Part shown: one piece after another, positions 26,757-35,699 of the stretch
Numbering within the stretch: the first letter of the stretch is position 1
Layout of the letters: each line of letters starts with the position of its first letter
Origin: Planctomycetota bacterium
GTDB lineage: Bacteria; Planctomycetota; Phycisphaerae; Phycisphaerales; SM1A02
Assembly: GCA_022568135.1 (NCBI GenBank)
Contig: JADFFQ010000012.1
Coordinates: 1-64,000, forward strand
Direction of reading: 5' to 3'
DNA length: 64,000 nt
The notes under the pieces: model-generated
The model's database searches: none
Told to the model about the DNA's origin: nothing
What the model saw: the letters and a program-made list of their open reading frames with translations, nothing else
Program-made: the position numbers and the translations under genes

Positions 26757-28802
26757 TTACGTGAACCCATATTCGGCCCAGCGCTGTGTGACGCGCTGTT
26801 TGATCTCGTCGCTCATTTCGATCAATGGCGGATAGGGTCGAACCGGTTGGCCGTGGCGCTCGTCGCCGGTCACTTTCTTCGTCGCGTCGAACCCGATCCG
26901 ATGGTCTCGCCTGAGCAAGTCCCGGCCGGGATCGGTGTTGGCACAGAAATGGAACAACACCTGCTCCCAGTCGTCGAGGTTCACGGAGGCCTGGACCGCG
27001 ATGGCGAAGTCCGCGCAGGGACAGGCAACAGCATCCCATATTGCTTCAATCGCGCCAGCGCCCTGGCCGGGCGCTGACTTGTCAACCGCGATGAACGCAC
27101 AGCGACCGCAGCCGAACTCGGGGAGGTTTACGGCGGCAATACCAGCCCGGCCGAGCAGGTCGCGAAGCCGCAAGCGGCTTTGCTCAAGTTCAACCCTGGC
27201 CGGCCCCACCTGCGTGGAAATCCCGTGGACCTCTTCGCCGGGGATCTTGCGGGTGGCGTCGATGCCGAGCTTATGGCCGGCGCCAAGCCGCGGCGCGGCG
27301 TGATCGAGAATGTCCAGCGGCCCGTTGACCAGCTCGATATCGCGCTTGAAATCGCAGTGCTCGAAGATCGCGCCCAGCACGGCAACTTCGTCATGCACGT
27401 CTACATCGTCGTCCACGACAATGATGAACTTCTCCCAGGCCATCTGCCCCGCCCCCCACACCGCGTGCATCACCCGGCGGGCCTGAAGCGGATACGCCTT
27501 GGTGATCTTGATGAACGCGCAGTTGTGGAAGCAGCCGAACATCGGCAGGTGGTAGTCCTCGATATCGGGAATCATCATCCGCAGCAGGGGCAGAAAGATG
27601 CGCTCGGTCGCCTTGCCCATGTAATAGTCTTCCTGCGGCGGCGGGCCGACGATGATCGCTGGGAAGACCGCGTTGCGGCGATGCGTGATCGCGGTCACCG
27701 TGAGGATCGGGTAGCGGTCGGGCAAGGAGTAGTAGCCGGTGTGGTCGCCGAAAGGTCCTTCGATCACGCCGCCGGGGCCGACGGGCTCGATGAGTGCCCC
27801 GGTCTCGTCGCGCTTCGGTTGGTAACCGATCAGACCACAGTCGGTGTCGACGTACCCTTCGATGACGATCTCGCAGTTGGCCGGGACCCGAAGCGGCACG
27901 GTCTTCGCCCGCACCAGCGGGATACCACGGCCGTTGAGAAACCCGGCGATGAGCAGCTCGCTCATGCCCGGCGGAAGCGGAGCGGTGGCCGCATACGGGA
28001 GGACCGGTTCGCCACCGAAGCAGATCGCAATCGGCATGGGTTCGCCGCGGCGCTTCCACGATCGCCAATGGGCGGCGCCGTCGTGGTGAATGTGCCAGTG
28101 CATCACCAGGTGCGTGGCGTCGAGCAGTTGCGCCCGGTACATGCCGATGTTGTGGCTGGCGGGTCGGGGTTCTCGTTCGTCGTCGGCATGAATGGTGTGC
28201 ATCCCGGCAATGGTGATGTATCGCCCATCGGTTTGCCGCGTGCCCGCTTCGGCCGGTGAAAGGTCCCAGCCGACGGCCGCAAGATCGCCATCCAGCGGCC
28301 AGCACTTGATCAGCGGCAACCGTCGAAGATCGACCTCGCCGCGGTCGGTGAGCCGGACAACCTCCTGGCAGGCCCCTCGCCGGACGCGGCGCGGCGGGGA
28401 GCGCAGCAACGGAAGGAACAACTTGGCCTTGGTCAGCATGTCTCGAAGCGAGCTCGGCGGCTGGGGCTTGGTCAACTCGGCGATGCGCTGGGCGATCGCT
28501 TCGAACCCGCCCCTTGCCTCGCAGCCCAACGCCATCTCCATCCGCCGATAGGAGCCGAAGACGTTGATACACAGCGGGAAATCGCAGCCGGCCACATTCT
28601 CCAACAGCAAGGCCTTGCCACCCAGCGCACAATGCAGGGGATCAAACATCGCTGCATCGCGGCTGATCGAAGGGCACGGCGACTTGTTCTGCCGATCGGC
28701 GATCTCGGCGATTTCCAGGACCGGCGAGACCTCGGCAGAGATCCGCTGCAGTTCGCCAACTGCTTCAAGGTTGCTCAGAAAACCACCGAGGGTCGCAGGC
28801 AT
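26757..28802 (-). CDS. UbiD-family decarboxylase, long form with repeated C-terminal part
   Basis: UbiD-type enzymes are prenylated-FMN decarboxylases; long planctomycete forms are usually assigned to menaquinone (futalosine) or ubiquinone-like pathways. Seen here: LENVAGCDFPLCINVFGSYRRME near residue 70, GDLAAVGWDLSPAEAGTRQTDGRYITIAGMHTI, HNIGMYRAQLLDATH, GPFGDHTGYYSLPDRYPILTV (the family GEFPG-like region) and the metal/cofactor-binding FGCFHNCAFIKITK. At 681 residues it exceeds the usual 430-500: residues of about 570-655 (CGRCAFIAVDKSAP to GFDATKKVTGDERHG) repeat the pattern of residues of about 425-515 (HNCAFIKITKAYP to GIDATRKIPGEEVHG). No UbiX is adjacent. The exact substrate cannot be decided from sequence. 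Confidence 0.9.
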   Translation of the reverse strand: MPATLGGFLSNLEAVGELQRISAEVSPVLEIAEIADRQNKSPCPSISRDAAMFDPLHCALGGKALLLENVAGCDFPLCINVFGSYRRMEMALGCEARGGFEAIAQRIAELTKPQPPSSLRDMLTKAKLFLPLLRSPPRRVRRGACQEVVRLTDRGEVDLRRLPLIKCWPLDGDLAAVGWDLSPAEAGTRQTDGRYITIAGMHTIHADDEREPRPASHNIGMYRAQLLDATHLVMHWHIHHDGAAHWRSWKRRGEPMPIAICFGGEPVLPYAATAPLPPGMSELLIAGFLNGRGIPLVRAKTVPLRVPANCEIVIEGYVDTDCGLIGYQPKRDETGALIEPVGPGGVIEGPFGDHTGYYSLPDRYPILTVTAITHRRNAVFPAIIVGPPPQEDYYMGKATERIFLPLLRMMIPDIEDYHLPMFGCFHNCAFIKITKAYPLQARRVMHAVWGAGQMAWEKFIIVVDDDVDVHDEVAVLGAIFEHCDFKRDIELVNGPLDILDHAAPRLGAGHKLGIDATRKIPGEEVHGISTQVGPARVELEQSRLRLRDLLGRAGIAAVNLPEFGCGRCAFIAVDKSAPGQGAGAIEAIWDAVACPCADFAIAVQASVNLDDWEQVLFHFCANTDPGRDLLRRDHRIGFDATKKVTGDERHGQPVRPYPPLIEMSDEIKQRVTQRWAEYGFT

Positions 28803-28986
28803 GGAGGCCCAGCATAGGCTCTCGGGGAGCGTGCTACGAGAGGCCCATGCGTGCGGCGTCCGACCGGGGCCCGAAGCCCATCGGACCGGGCGGCGGCTTG
28901 ACCAGCCTCACAAGCACTCGCAACACCCGCCGAGGCGATCCAAAGAACCCCGGTGAGCCTTACACTATCTGCTCGGAGCCGCAAAT

Positions 28987-29982
28987 ATGGCGACCACCAA
29001 TGGCGAGTACGTCATCGACCTGCACCACGTCGAGAAGATCTATCGGGGAAAGGTGCACGCGCTGCGGGGCGTGGAGATGCAGGTGCATCGAGGCGAGATC
29101 TTCGGACTGCTGGGCCCCAACGGGGCGGGCAAATCCACCCTGGTCAAGATCATGATGACCGTGGTGCGGCCAACGCGAATCGGTGGGACACTCCTGGGTC
29201 GCCCCATCGGTCACAAGCCGACGCTGCGGCGGGTCGGTTATTTGCCCGAAGATCACCGCTTCCCGCGATATCTCACCGGCCGGCAAGCATTGGAGTTCTA
29301 TGCGGCGCTGGCCAAGGTGGACCGGCGGACGCGCAAACGCCGGGCCGCGGAGCTGCTCACAACAGTCGGCATGAGCGATTGGGCCGACAAGAAGGTCTCC
29401 ACGTACTCCAAGGGCATGTTGCAGCGCGTCGGGCTGGCTCAGGCGCTGGTGAACGATCCGCAATTGGTCCTGCTGGACGAGCCAACTGACGGCGTTGATC
29501 CGGTCGGCCGGCGCGAGATCCGAGATGTTCTGGTTGAGCTTCGCCGTCGGGGAACGACAATCTTTCTCAATAGCCACCTGCTCAGCGAACTGGAGATGGT
29601 GTGCGACCGCGTCGCGATCCTTGTGCAAGGCAAGGTCGTCATGCAAGGGACAATCGACGACCTGACCGCCCAGAGCCGGCGGTATGAGATCACCATCCAG
29701 GGAGCCGCGCCGGACTGGGCCCAGGGCGACCCGTCCATCCGCGTGGAGGTCCTATCCGACGGCCAAAGCAAGCTGATCGTCCAGGGCAGTGAGCCGGGGC
29801 CGATGCAGCCGATCCTCGACCGGCTCCGTAGGGAAAGCCGCATCATCTGTGCAATGGAGCCGGTACGGGAGACGCTGGAGGACCTGTTCATGCGGGCGGT
29901 GACCGATCCTGAGACCGGTCAAGTCCTGCAGCCCGGGGCGCGCAGGAATGCCGGCGCTAGAGGGCGGGGAAAAGAGACATGA
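28987..29982 (+). CDS. ABC transporter ATP-binding protein
   Basis: A cytoplasmic ATPase subunit of 331 residues. Walker A is GPNGAGKST (about residues 42-50), the signature region is YSKGMLQRVGLAQ (about residue 140), Walker B is LVLLDEPTDGVDP (about residue 160), followed by the D-loop and the switch histidine in LNSHLLSELE. The C-terminal 110 residues form the extension typical of NatA/CcmA-type export ATPases, ending in a glycine/arginine-rich tail. CGGAG lies before the ATG at 28987. Its stop overlaps the permease start by four bases, so the two form a transporter. Substrate is unknown; the architecture resembles ABC-2-type exporters. It is divergent from the ubiD-like gene. Confidence 0.95.
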   Translation: MATTNGEYVIDLHHVEKIYRGKVHALRGVEMQVHRGEIFGLLGPNGAGKSTLVKIMMTVVRPTRIGGTLLGRPIGHKPTLRRVGYLPEDHRFPRYLTGRQALEFYAALAKVDRRTRKRRAAELLTTVGMSDWADKKVSTYSKGMLQRVGLAQALVNDPQLVLLDEPTDGVDPVGRREIRDVLVELRRRGTTIFLNSHLLSELEMVCDRVAILVQGKVVMQGTIDDLTAQSRRYEITIQGAAPDWAQGDPSIRVEVLSDGQSKLIVQGSEPGPMQPILDRLRRESRIICAMEPVRETLEDLFMRAVTDPETGQVLQPGARRNAGARGRGKET

Positions 29983-31103
29983 TGCAGACGGTCGCCATCT
30001 TCCTCGACGCCTATCGCGAGCTGAACGCCAGAAAGCTCTTCTGGATCACGTTGATCCTGTCGGGAGTGGTCGTAGTTTCGTTCGCCTTGATCGGCATCAA
30101 CGAGCAAGGGCTCCGGCTCATCATGTGGGATGTACCGGTGCCCTTCCTCAATACGACGGTGATGTCCGAGGAAACGTTTTACAAGACACTGTTCGTGGAA
30201 CTCGGCATTGGGTTCTGGCTAGCTTGGCTGGCGACGATCCTGGCATTGATCTCAACCGCCAGCATCTTCCCGGAGTTCATCAGCAGCGGTTCAATCGACC
30301 TGGTTCTCTCGAAGCCAATCGGCCGGCTGCGGCTGTTTCTGACCAAGTACGCTACGGGTCTGCTTTTCGTTGGGCTCCAGGTAGCGATCTTCTCAGTCGC
30401 ATCGTTCTTGGTATTGGGCTTGAAGGGCGGAGCGTGGGAGCCGGGGATCCTGCTCGCCGTACCGCTTGTCGTTGTTTTTTTCAGCTATCTCTTTTCGATC
30501 TGCGTTTTGCTGGGCCTCGCGACCCGGTCCACCATCGCGGCGCTGCTCCTGACGCTGCTGATCTGGTTCTTGATCTTCAGCGTGCACGCGACCGAGTCCG
30601 GCATCCTGGCCTTCAAGCTCTTGACCGAACAGAAGGTGACCGCCCTCGAGTCGCGTATCTCCTCGTATGAGGGGACGCTCCAAGGGCTGGGCAAGGATGC
30701 AAACGAGCCAAGCCAGCGTCGCGCTGCGTCAATACGCCACCGCCTTGAAGACCGTCGCTCAGAAGTAACCGACACCAAGGCAACCCTGCGCAAGATCGAG
30801 ATCGCACACCGTGCTGCGCTGGGCGTCAAGACTGTCTTGCCCAAGACGACTGAGACGATTGCCCTGTTGGAACGATGGCTCATCGACCTCGCGGAGCTGC
30901 CTGCGCCGGCGAACAACGACGACTCGACAATCGAACGCCTGGCGGAATCCGGAGCTTTTACGCCCGACCCGGAACAGCTTCAACTGGACGCCGTCGAGGC
31001 GATACGAGGTCGATCGGTCGGCTGGGTTCTCGGGACCTCCCTCGCATTCGAGGCCGGGCTGCTCGCGTTGGCCGGCGGGTTGTTCTGCCGGCGCGATTAC
31101 TAG
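29979..31103 (+). CDS. ABC-2-type transporter permease with large loop
   Basis: The membrane subunit of the exporter encoded just upstream (ATGA overlap). About six helices are visible: LFWITLILSGVVVVSFALI, FWLAWLATILALISTASIF, FVGLQVAIFSVASFLVLGL, ILLAVPLVVVFFSYLFSICVLLG, IAALLLTLLIWFLIFSV and the final GWVLGTSLAFEAGLLALAGGLF. Between the fifth and sixth helix is a soluble segment of about 150 residues with heptad-like charged sequence (coiled coil from about residue 215 to 270, including RRAASIRHRLEDRRSEVTD), larger than in standard ABC-2 permeases. The KPIGRLRLFLTKY segment is typical of the family. It is convergent with proC, only 3 bp apart. Confidence 0.9.
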   Translation: MMQTVAIFLDAYRELNARKLFWITLILSGVVVVSFALIGINEQGLRLIMWDVPVPFLNTTVMSEETFYKTLFVELGIGFWLAWLATILALISTASIFPEFISSGSIDLVLSKPIGRLRLFLTKYATGLLFVGLQVAIFSVASFLVLGLKGGAWEPGILLAVPLVVVFFSYLFSICVLLGLATRSTIAALLLTLLIWFLIFSVHATESGILAFKLLTEQKVTALESRISSYEGTLQGLGKDANEPSQRRAASIRHRLEDRRSEVTDTKATLRKIEIAHRAALGVKTVLPKTTETIALLERWLIDLAELPAPANNDDSTIERLAESGAFTPDPEQLQLDAVEAIRGRSVGWVLGTSLAFEAGLLALAGGLFCRRDY

Positions 31104-31106
31104 ATA

Positions 31107-31907
31107 TTATCGCTGGTCTAGCGCACGGCCACGGTTGCGCGCCGCCGTGATTCCGTCAACGATGATCCCGGGCAGGTCGCGTTTGATCATCACCGAGAGC
31201 GCGGCTTCGGTGGTGCCGCCGGGGCTGGTGACCGCGTTGCGAAGGACGGCTGCGTCCTCATCGGTCTCCATGAGCAGCTTCCCGGCGCCGTAGATCGTTT
31301 GCCGGACAAGCAATCGAGCGGTCGATTCATCCAAGCCCAGCCCCATCGCAGCCTGCTGCATCGCTTCGGCGAGCAGGAACACATAGGCCGGCCCGCCCCC
31401 GCTGACGGCGGTGACCGCGTGCATCTGCGCTTCGGGCACAATCGCGGTCTTTCCCAGTGCGTTGAAGATGGCCACGGCCAGCGCTTCGTCGCCCGCCCGG
31501 GCGCCGGCGCCCAGCGCGATCGCGGTCATCCCCGCCCCGACCTGACACGGCGTGTTCGGCATCACTCGCACCACCCGCGCTTGCTCCCCCAGGGCTCGAC
31601 GAATCGACGTGCTACTCAGGCCCGCCATGATTGAGATGACAACCTTCCCCTCGGCGATCGGGGCGATGGTCCGGGCAACTTCCTCGAAGCTCTGCGGCTT
31701 CACCGCGAGCATGAGCTGTTCGCATCCCAGCACGCCGGCGGGATCATCTGTGGTGGCGCAGCCGAGTTCGGCCACGACTTTACGGCGAGCGGGGTCAATC
31801 TCGGCGACCAAGACGTCATGCGGCCCCAGCACGCCGGCGTCAATCGCCCCGCGGACGATTGCCTGGCCCATATTCCCCCCACCGATCATGCCCAACTTGC
31901 ATTTCAT
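31107..31907 (-). CDS. proC: Pyrroline-5-carboxylate reductase
   Basis: Catalyses the last step of proline synthesis, NAD(P)H-dependent reduction of pyrroline-5-carboxylate, in the cytoplasm. The Rossmann fingerprint MIGGGNMGQAI is at residues 7-17; LAVKPQ, the RVMPNTPCQVGAGMTAIA segment and the dimerisation-domain AVSGGGPAYVFLLAEAM and VTSPGGTTEAAL are all present and match the family signature. Length (266 residues) is normal. ATG at 31907 begins directly with the Rossmann strand, so the start is secure. It is a single-gene unit, divergent from accA and convergent with the ABC permease. Confidence 0.96.
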   Translation of the reverse strand: MKCKLGMIGGGNMGQAIVRGAIDAGVLGPHDVLVAEIDPARRKVVAELGCATTDDPAGVLGCEQLMLAVKPQSFEEVARTIAPIAEGKVVISIMAGLSSTSIRRALGEQARVVRVMPNTPCQVGAGMTAIALGAGARAGDEALAVAIFNALGKTAIVPEAQMHAVTAVSGGGPAYVFLLAEAMQQAAMGLGLDESTARLLVRQTIYGAGKLLMETDEDAAVLRNAVTSPGGTTEAALSVMIKRDLPGIIVDGITAARNRGRALDQR

Positions 31908-32122
31908 CGGCCGATCTCCAGAAAGACAGGGTTGACGCCCAACGCAGCCGACCCGAGACGCGCCGAGCCGCCTCGGCCCAGGGGCGGGGAAGTCATCGTC
32001 GCCATTGTGCCGACGGCGAGCCTACCGGTCTCCCGCAGCACGTCAATTGCGCTTCCGCGGCCGAGTCGCGTAGACTGTCGGCCTGCGGCGGCATCGGCGC
32101 TGCCCGCCCCGGACTCGACACC

Positions 32123-33133
32123 ATGGCCAGGTCGAACAAGCAAAGCGGCGGCTTCAGCCTCCCGTTCGAGCAGGCGGTGATCGAGCTGGAGAAGCAGATC
32201 GCGGCACTGGAGCAACGCGATAATGCCGAGGACTTCGCGCCGGAGATCGAGACCCTGCGAGGGAGTCGCGACAGCCTTTTGAAGAAGATCTACGCCGGCC
32301 TGAGCCCGTGGGACATTGTGCGAGTCGCCCGACATCCGAAACGGCCGCAGACCTCCGACTACCTCGAAATGATGTGCCGAGACTTCTGCGAGCTGCACGG
32401 CGATCGGCGCTTCGGCGACGACCCGTCCATCATCACCGGGCTCGGCCGGATCGGCCCGTACAAGGCAATGATCATCGGGCATCAGAAAGGCAAGACCACC
32501 CAAGAGAAGATCACCTGCCACTTCGGCTGCGCCCACCCAGAGGGATATCGCAAGGCCTTGGCGAAGATGAAGCTGGCGGAGAAGTTCGGTCTGCCGGTGG
32601 TGACGCTGATCGACACGCCGGGCGCGTATCCCGGCATCAAGGCGGAGCAGCGCGGGCAGGCGGAAGCGATCGCCACCAACCTCCGCGAAATGAGCCGCCT
32701 GCATACACCGATCGTCTGCGTGGTCATCGGGGAGGGAGGGTCGGGCGGGGCGCTAGGCATCGGGGCCGGCGATCGAGTGGCGATGCTCGAATATGCATGG
32801 TATTCCGTGATCAGCCCCGAAGGATGCGCCGCCATCCTGTGGAAGCAGGCCAACGAGCAATCCAATGCTGCGGCCGCCAACGCGCTGGCCCTGACGGCCA
32901 GGGACAACCTCGCCAACGGCCTCATCGACCATGTGATTCCTGAACCGGTGGGCGGGGCCCATCGCAATCCGCACGCCACGGCCAAGGAAGTGCAGAGCTG
33001 GATTGTGGACCAGATTCGCCAACTGAGCCGATCCAAGCCCGAAACGCTGGTTCAACGACGATACGAAAAGCTTCGCGGAATCGGTGCGGTGGCGTGGCAG
33101 CAGCCGCAGATCAGCGCCTCTGCCGGGAATTGA
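32123..33133 (+). CDS. accA: Acetyl-CoA carboxylase carboxyltransferase subunit alpha
   Basis: Transfers CO2 from carboxybiotin to acetyl-CoA to make malonyl-CoA, the first step of fatty-acid synthesis, as an alpha2beta2 complex with AccD (not in this window). The sequence shows the family N-terminal helix (LPFEQAVIELEKQIAAL), HPKRPQTSDYLEMMCRDFCELHGDR, GHQKGKTTQEKITCHFGCAHPEGYRKAL, the LIDTPGAYPGIKAEQRGQ crotonase-fold region, and VVIGEGGSGGALGIG (oxyanion hole). Length of 336 residues is near normal. ATG at 32123 was chosen over the longer open frame from 31859, whose extra residues look like shadow sequence over the proC start region. Confidence 0.96.
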   Translation: MARSNKQSGGFSLPFEQAVIELEKQIAALEQRDNAEDFAPEIETLRGSRDSLLKKIYAGLSPWDIVRVARHPKRPQTSDYLEMMCRDFCELHGDRRFGDDPSIITGLGRIGPYKAMIIGHQKGKTTQEKITCHFGCAHPEGYRKALAKMKLAEKFGLPVVTLIDTPGAYPGIKAEQRGQAEAIATNLREMSRLHTPIVCVVIGEGGSGGALGIGAGDRVAMLEYAWYSVISPEGCAAILWKQANEQSNAAAANALALTARDNLANGLIDHVIPEPVGGAHRNPHATAKEVQSWIVDQIRQLSRSKPETLVQRRYEKLRGIGAVAWQQPQISASAGN

Positions 33134-33240
33134 CGGTGCTCAAGGCGGCACATACGATAGCCGAACTATCGGGCGTTGATGACGGCAAGACGCTTCTCCC
33201 GCGCGGGTTGGCGCGCGTCAGCGAATCGAGGGCTCCGGCG

Positions 33241-34080
33241 GTGGCCAAGAAGAGCACGACCAAGAAGAAGGCACGCCCCGTATCACGCCGCAAGGTGACC
33301 AAGACGACCGCGAAGAAGCCCCGTACATCAAAGAAGGTCGCGCCCTCGATCGCCAAGCGATCAGCCGGCAAATCGTCCGGTCAAAAGACGGCCACGATGA
33401 AAGCCAAGGCTGATCGGCCCGGTGCGAAGCCAACGGCAAAGAAGGCCCCCAGCCCAAGAACCACGAAGAAGACCGCCGCCGGCAAGAAGCCGCGTACCGC
33501 CAGGGTGAAGACGGCCGGCCGCGGCCGGTCCACCGCCAAACCGTTTACCGCTACACCGGATGCTGAGGGCTATGTCATCATCAACGGCCGGAGAATCCGA
33601 ATGATCTCCAGGACCGAAACACCGGCCGCCAACAAGAAGCCGAGCAATGACAATACCGTTGCTGCCGACTCGGTGGCTGAGATCCCGAGCACCAAGCCGA
33701 TCAAAACCAAGATGCCGAAGAAGGATCTCTCGCATTTCCGCACGCAACTGCTGCTCAAGCGGGCCGAGCTCGTGGGCGATCTCAGCGCCATGGAATCGCA
33801 GGCCTTGCGAGCCGGCGGCGGCAATCCTTCCCACATGCCGATCCACATGGCCGATGTCGGCACGGATACCTATGATCAGGATTTCATGCTTGGCCTGGCC
33901 GAAGCTGAACGCCACCGGCTTCGGGAGATCGACGAAGCGTTACAGCGCATCGACGATCGCACCTACGGCATCTGCCAGATGACCTCCAAGCCGATACCCA
34001 AAGCTCGGCTGAATGCCAAGCCGTGGGCGAAGTACTCCATTGAGGCGGCCCGCGAGATTGAGAGAGGCCTCAGCGAGTGA
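33241..34080 (+). CDS. TraR/DksA-family protein with histone H1-like lysine-rich N-terminus
   Basis: The C-terminal 110 residues have the DksA/TraR layout: a helical hairpin (FRTQLLLKRAELVGDLSAMESQAL), then DxxxQD-like VGTDTYDQDFMLGLAEAERHRLREIDEALQRID and a YGICQMTSKPIPKARL zinc-finger remnant. Only one of the four zinc cysteines is kept; the others are replaced (CxxT, YS, EA), as in many planctomycete members. The first 150 residues are a KKxxAKKTxxKK-type tail like histone H1 C-termini, suggesting DNA binding. The GTG at 33241 with GAGGG 8 bases before it was preferred over a GTG at 33094, which would overlap accA. DksA-like proteins bind RNA polymerase; the role here is uncertain. It overlaps lspA by four bases. 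Confidence 0.82.
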   Translation: MAKKSTTKKKARPVSRRKVTKTTAKKPRTSKKVAPSIAKRSAGKSSGQKTATMKAKADRPGAKPTAKKAPSPRTTKKTAAGKKPRTARVKTAGRGRSTAKPFTATPDAEGYVIINGRRIRMISRTETPAANKKPSNDNTVAADSVAEIPSTKPIKTKMPKKDLSHFRTQLLLKRAELVGDLSAMESQALRAGGGNPSHMPIHMADVGTDTYDQDFMLGLAEAERHRLREIDEALQRIDDRTYGICQMTSKPIPKARLNAKPWAKYSIEAAREIERGLSE

Positions 34081-34760
34081 CCTCGCCGGCGCACCCACCC
34101 GACGCAGGGCCACGACGCGCCTGGCGCTCGCTGCCGGCTTGGCTGTTGCTGATCGGCGTGCTCGCATCGGGCCTCTGTCTGGACCTGGGACTGAAGCATT
34201 GGGCCTTCAGCAACGTCGCCGATGAACCGGTTAGCAATGAGATTCTGCAGGATCCGAACCGGCGCATCCCGCCACATGACCCCGTCCCGGTCATTTCAAA
34301 GCTGCTTAGTCTGCATCTCGTCGAGAACGACGGAGCCGTCTTCGGGATCGGATCCAATCAGCGAATGTTCTTCATCGCGTTCACGATGGCTGCGCTAACC
34401 GCGGCGCTGGTGGTCTTTGGACGCTGGACCTCCAGCCGTGCATGGCTGGCCCACCTGGCGATCGGCCTCATCCTGGCCGGGGGCCTCGGCAACCTGTACG
34501 ATCGGATTCAGCTCACCGTCGTCCGTGACTACCTGCACATGCTCCCCGGATGGACGCTGCCCTTCGGCTGGCATTATCCGCGGCTCCTCGGTGGCGGCGA
34601 GGAGGTGTTCCCATGGGTCTTCAACGCAGCCGACGTGATGCTTCTGCTCGGCATGGGAATGCTCCTTATGCACATGAACGCTGTGGACCGACGCCGCAAG
34701 CACGCCCAGGCAGTCGCCGCGGAAACGATTGCCAAGCCCACTCAGCCGGAATCGGCCTGA
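34077..34760 (+). CDS. lspA: Lipoprotein signal peptidase (signal peptidase II)
   Basis: An inner-membrane aspartic protease that removes the signal peptide from diacylglyceryl prolipoproteins. Four helices are visible (AWLLLIGVLASGLCLDLGLK, MFFIAFTMAALTAALVVFG, AHLAIGLILAGGLGNLYDRI, FNAADVMLLLGMGMLLMHM). The catalytic aspartates lie in GNLYDR (D142) and FNAADV (D186), and NDGAVFGI corresponds to the conserved NxGaAFs region. Length of 227 residues is longer than the 160 of E. coli, mainly through a longer loop after the first helix and one near WHYPRLLGGGEE. The start is a GTG overlapping the upstream stop (GTGA). It overlaps the 3' end of truB by 19 bp on the other strand. Confidence 0.93.
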   Translation: MTSPAHPPDAGPRRAWRSLPAWLLLIGVLASGLCLDLGLKHWAFSNVADEPVSNEILQDPNRRIPPHDPVPVISKLLSLHLVENDGAVFGIGSNQRMFFIAFTMAALTAALVVFGRWTSSRAWLAHLAIGLILAGGLGNLYDRIQLTVVRDYLHMLPGWTLPFGWHYPRLLGGGEEVFPWVFNAADVMLLLGMGMLLMHMNAVDRRRKHAQAVAAETIAKPTQPESA

Positions 34761-35512
34761 GGATCTGCGCCGCTGGTCCCGCACTCCTGATCAAGCATCG
34801 CCAGGGCCGCGTCGAGCGGAATCAGGTGCTGTTGCGCTAACGGTTCCGGGAGGTCCTCGAGCCGCTGAGCCATCGCCTCGGTGAAGGGGCCGATCGCCGT
34901 TCGCCGGAGATTCAAGCAATGGCCTCCGGTCCTCAGCGCCGTGCCGATGTCGCGGGCCAAGCTGCGAATGTAGGTGCCCCGCCCGCAGTGAACGGCCAGC
35001 TCCAACCGCGGCCAGTCGTACCGAATCAGATCGATTCCATGGATGGTCACAGGCCGGGGTGCAATCCGGACGTTCTCGCCGCGGCGCGACAGTGCATATG
35101 CCCGGCGACCGGCAATCTTCACCGCGCTGTAGTCCGGCGGCCGCTGCATGATTGTGCCGACGAACCGATGCAGCACTGATCGGATTTCCCCATCGTTTGG
35201 CGGCTGGGTGATCTCAACCTCGATCCGCTCACCCTCCAGATCGTCCGTGGTGGTGAACGCAGTGAGATCGATCACCGTGCGATACCGCTTGTCGGCCACC
35301 ATGATTCGTTGGAGCTGTTTGGTCGCCCGGCCCAGGCCCAGCAGCAGCACCCCGCTGGCCAGTGGATCAAGCGTGCCCGCATGGCCGGTCTTCACCCCCC
35401 CGGCCTTGCCACGGACCACCGCAACCGCCGCCATGGAGCTCATCCCAACCCGCTTGTCAAGCACCAGAACCCCGCAGGTCGATGGTTTGGAACCCTTGTT
35501 TGCGCGGCCCAT
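34742..35512 (-). CDS. truB: tRNA pseudouridine-55 synthase
   Basis: Isomerises U55 in the T-loop of tRNAs to pseudouridine. The sequence has the TruB motif VLVLDKRVGMSSMAAV, the catalytic aspartate in GHAGTLDPLASG (D49), the ATKQLQRIMVADKRYRTVIDLTAFTTTDDLEGE segment, RPPDYSAVKIAGRRAYALSRRGENV and the GTYIRSLARDIGTALRTGGHCLNLRRTAIGPF segment. At 256 residues it lacks a long PUA extension, as in some bacteria. ATG at 35512 is the obvious start. It lies convergent with lspA and upstream of two plus-strand tRNA genes, a placement without clear functional meaning. Confidence 0.95.
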   Translation of the reverse strand: MGRANKGSKPSTCGVLVLDKRVGMSSMAAVAVVRGKAGGVKTGHAGTLDPLASGVLLLGLGRATKQLQRIMVADKRYRTVIDLTAFTTTDDLEGERIEVEITQPPNDGEIRSVLHRFVGTIMQRPPDYSAVKIAGRRAYALSRRGENVRIAPRPVTIHGIDLIRYDWPRLELAVHCGRGTYIRSLARDIGTALRTGGHCLNLRRTAIGPFTEAMAQRLEDLPEPLAQQHLIPLDAALAMLDQECGTSGADPQADSG

Positions 35513-35534
35513 GCCGATACACTAGCACTGGTCC

Positions 35535-35622
35535 GGACAGGTGTCCGAGCGGCTGAAGGAGCGGCACTGGAAATGCCGTGTACGTGTTACACGTACCGTG
35601 GGTTCGAATCCCACCCTGTCCG
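35535..35622 (+). tRNA. tRNA-Ser (anticodon GGA)
   Basis: A class II tRNA with acceptor GGACAGG/CCTGTCC, anticodon stem CGGCA/TGCCG around loop CTGGAAA (anticodon GGA), a long variable arm (TACGTGTTACACGTA) and T-stem GTGGG/CCCAC with loop TTCGAAT. Discriminator G; CCA not encoded. It reads TCC/TCT codons. Confidence 0.96.
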
Positions 35623-35631
35623 CTTTAGTGG

Positions 35632-35690
35632 TAGCTGTCAGCAATCAGCAATCAGCCAAATGAAAGCTGAGAGCTGAAAGCTGAGAGCTT
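35632..35690. repeat. TCAGC/GCTGA inverted-repeat hairpin between tRNAs
   Basis: Runs of TCAGC (AGCTGTCAGCAATCAGC) face runs of GCTGA (GAAAGCTGAGAGCTGAAAGC), the same architecture as the element at 5925-5992. It occupies nearly the whole spacer between tRNA-Ser and tRNA-Pro and may fold as a terminator-like stem. Confidence 0.65.
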
Positions 35691-35699
35691 CTTCTCTCA

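Noticed and set aside
27180-28259. Plus-strand 359-codon frame opposite the ubiD-like gene
   Set aside because: UbiD family motifs on the minus strand are contiguous and strong; the plus frame has no motif.
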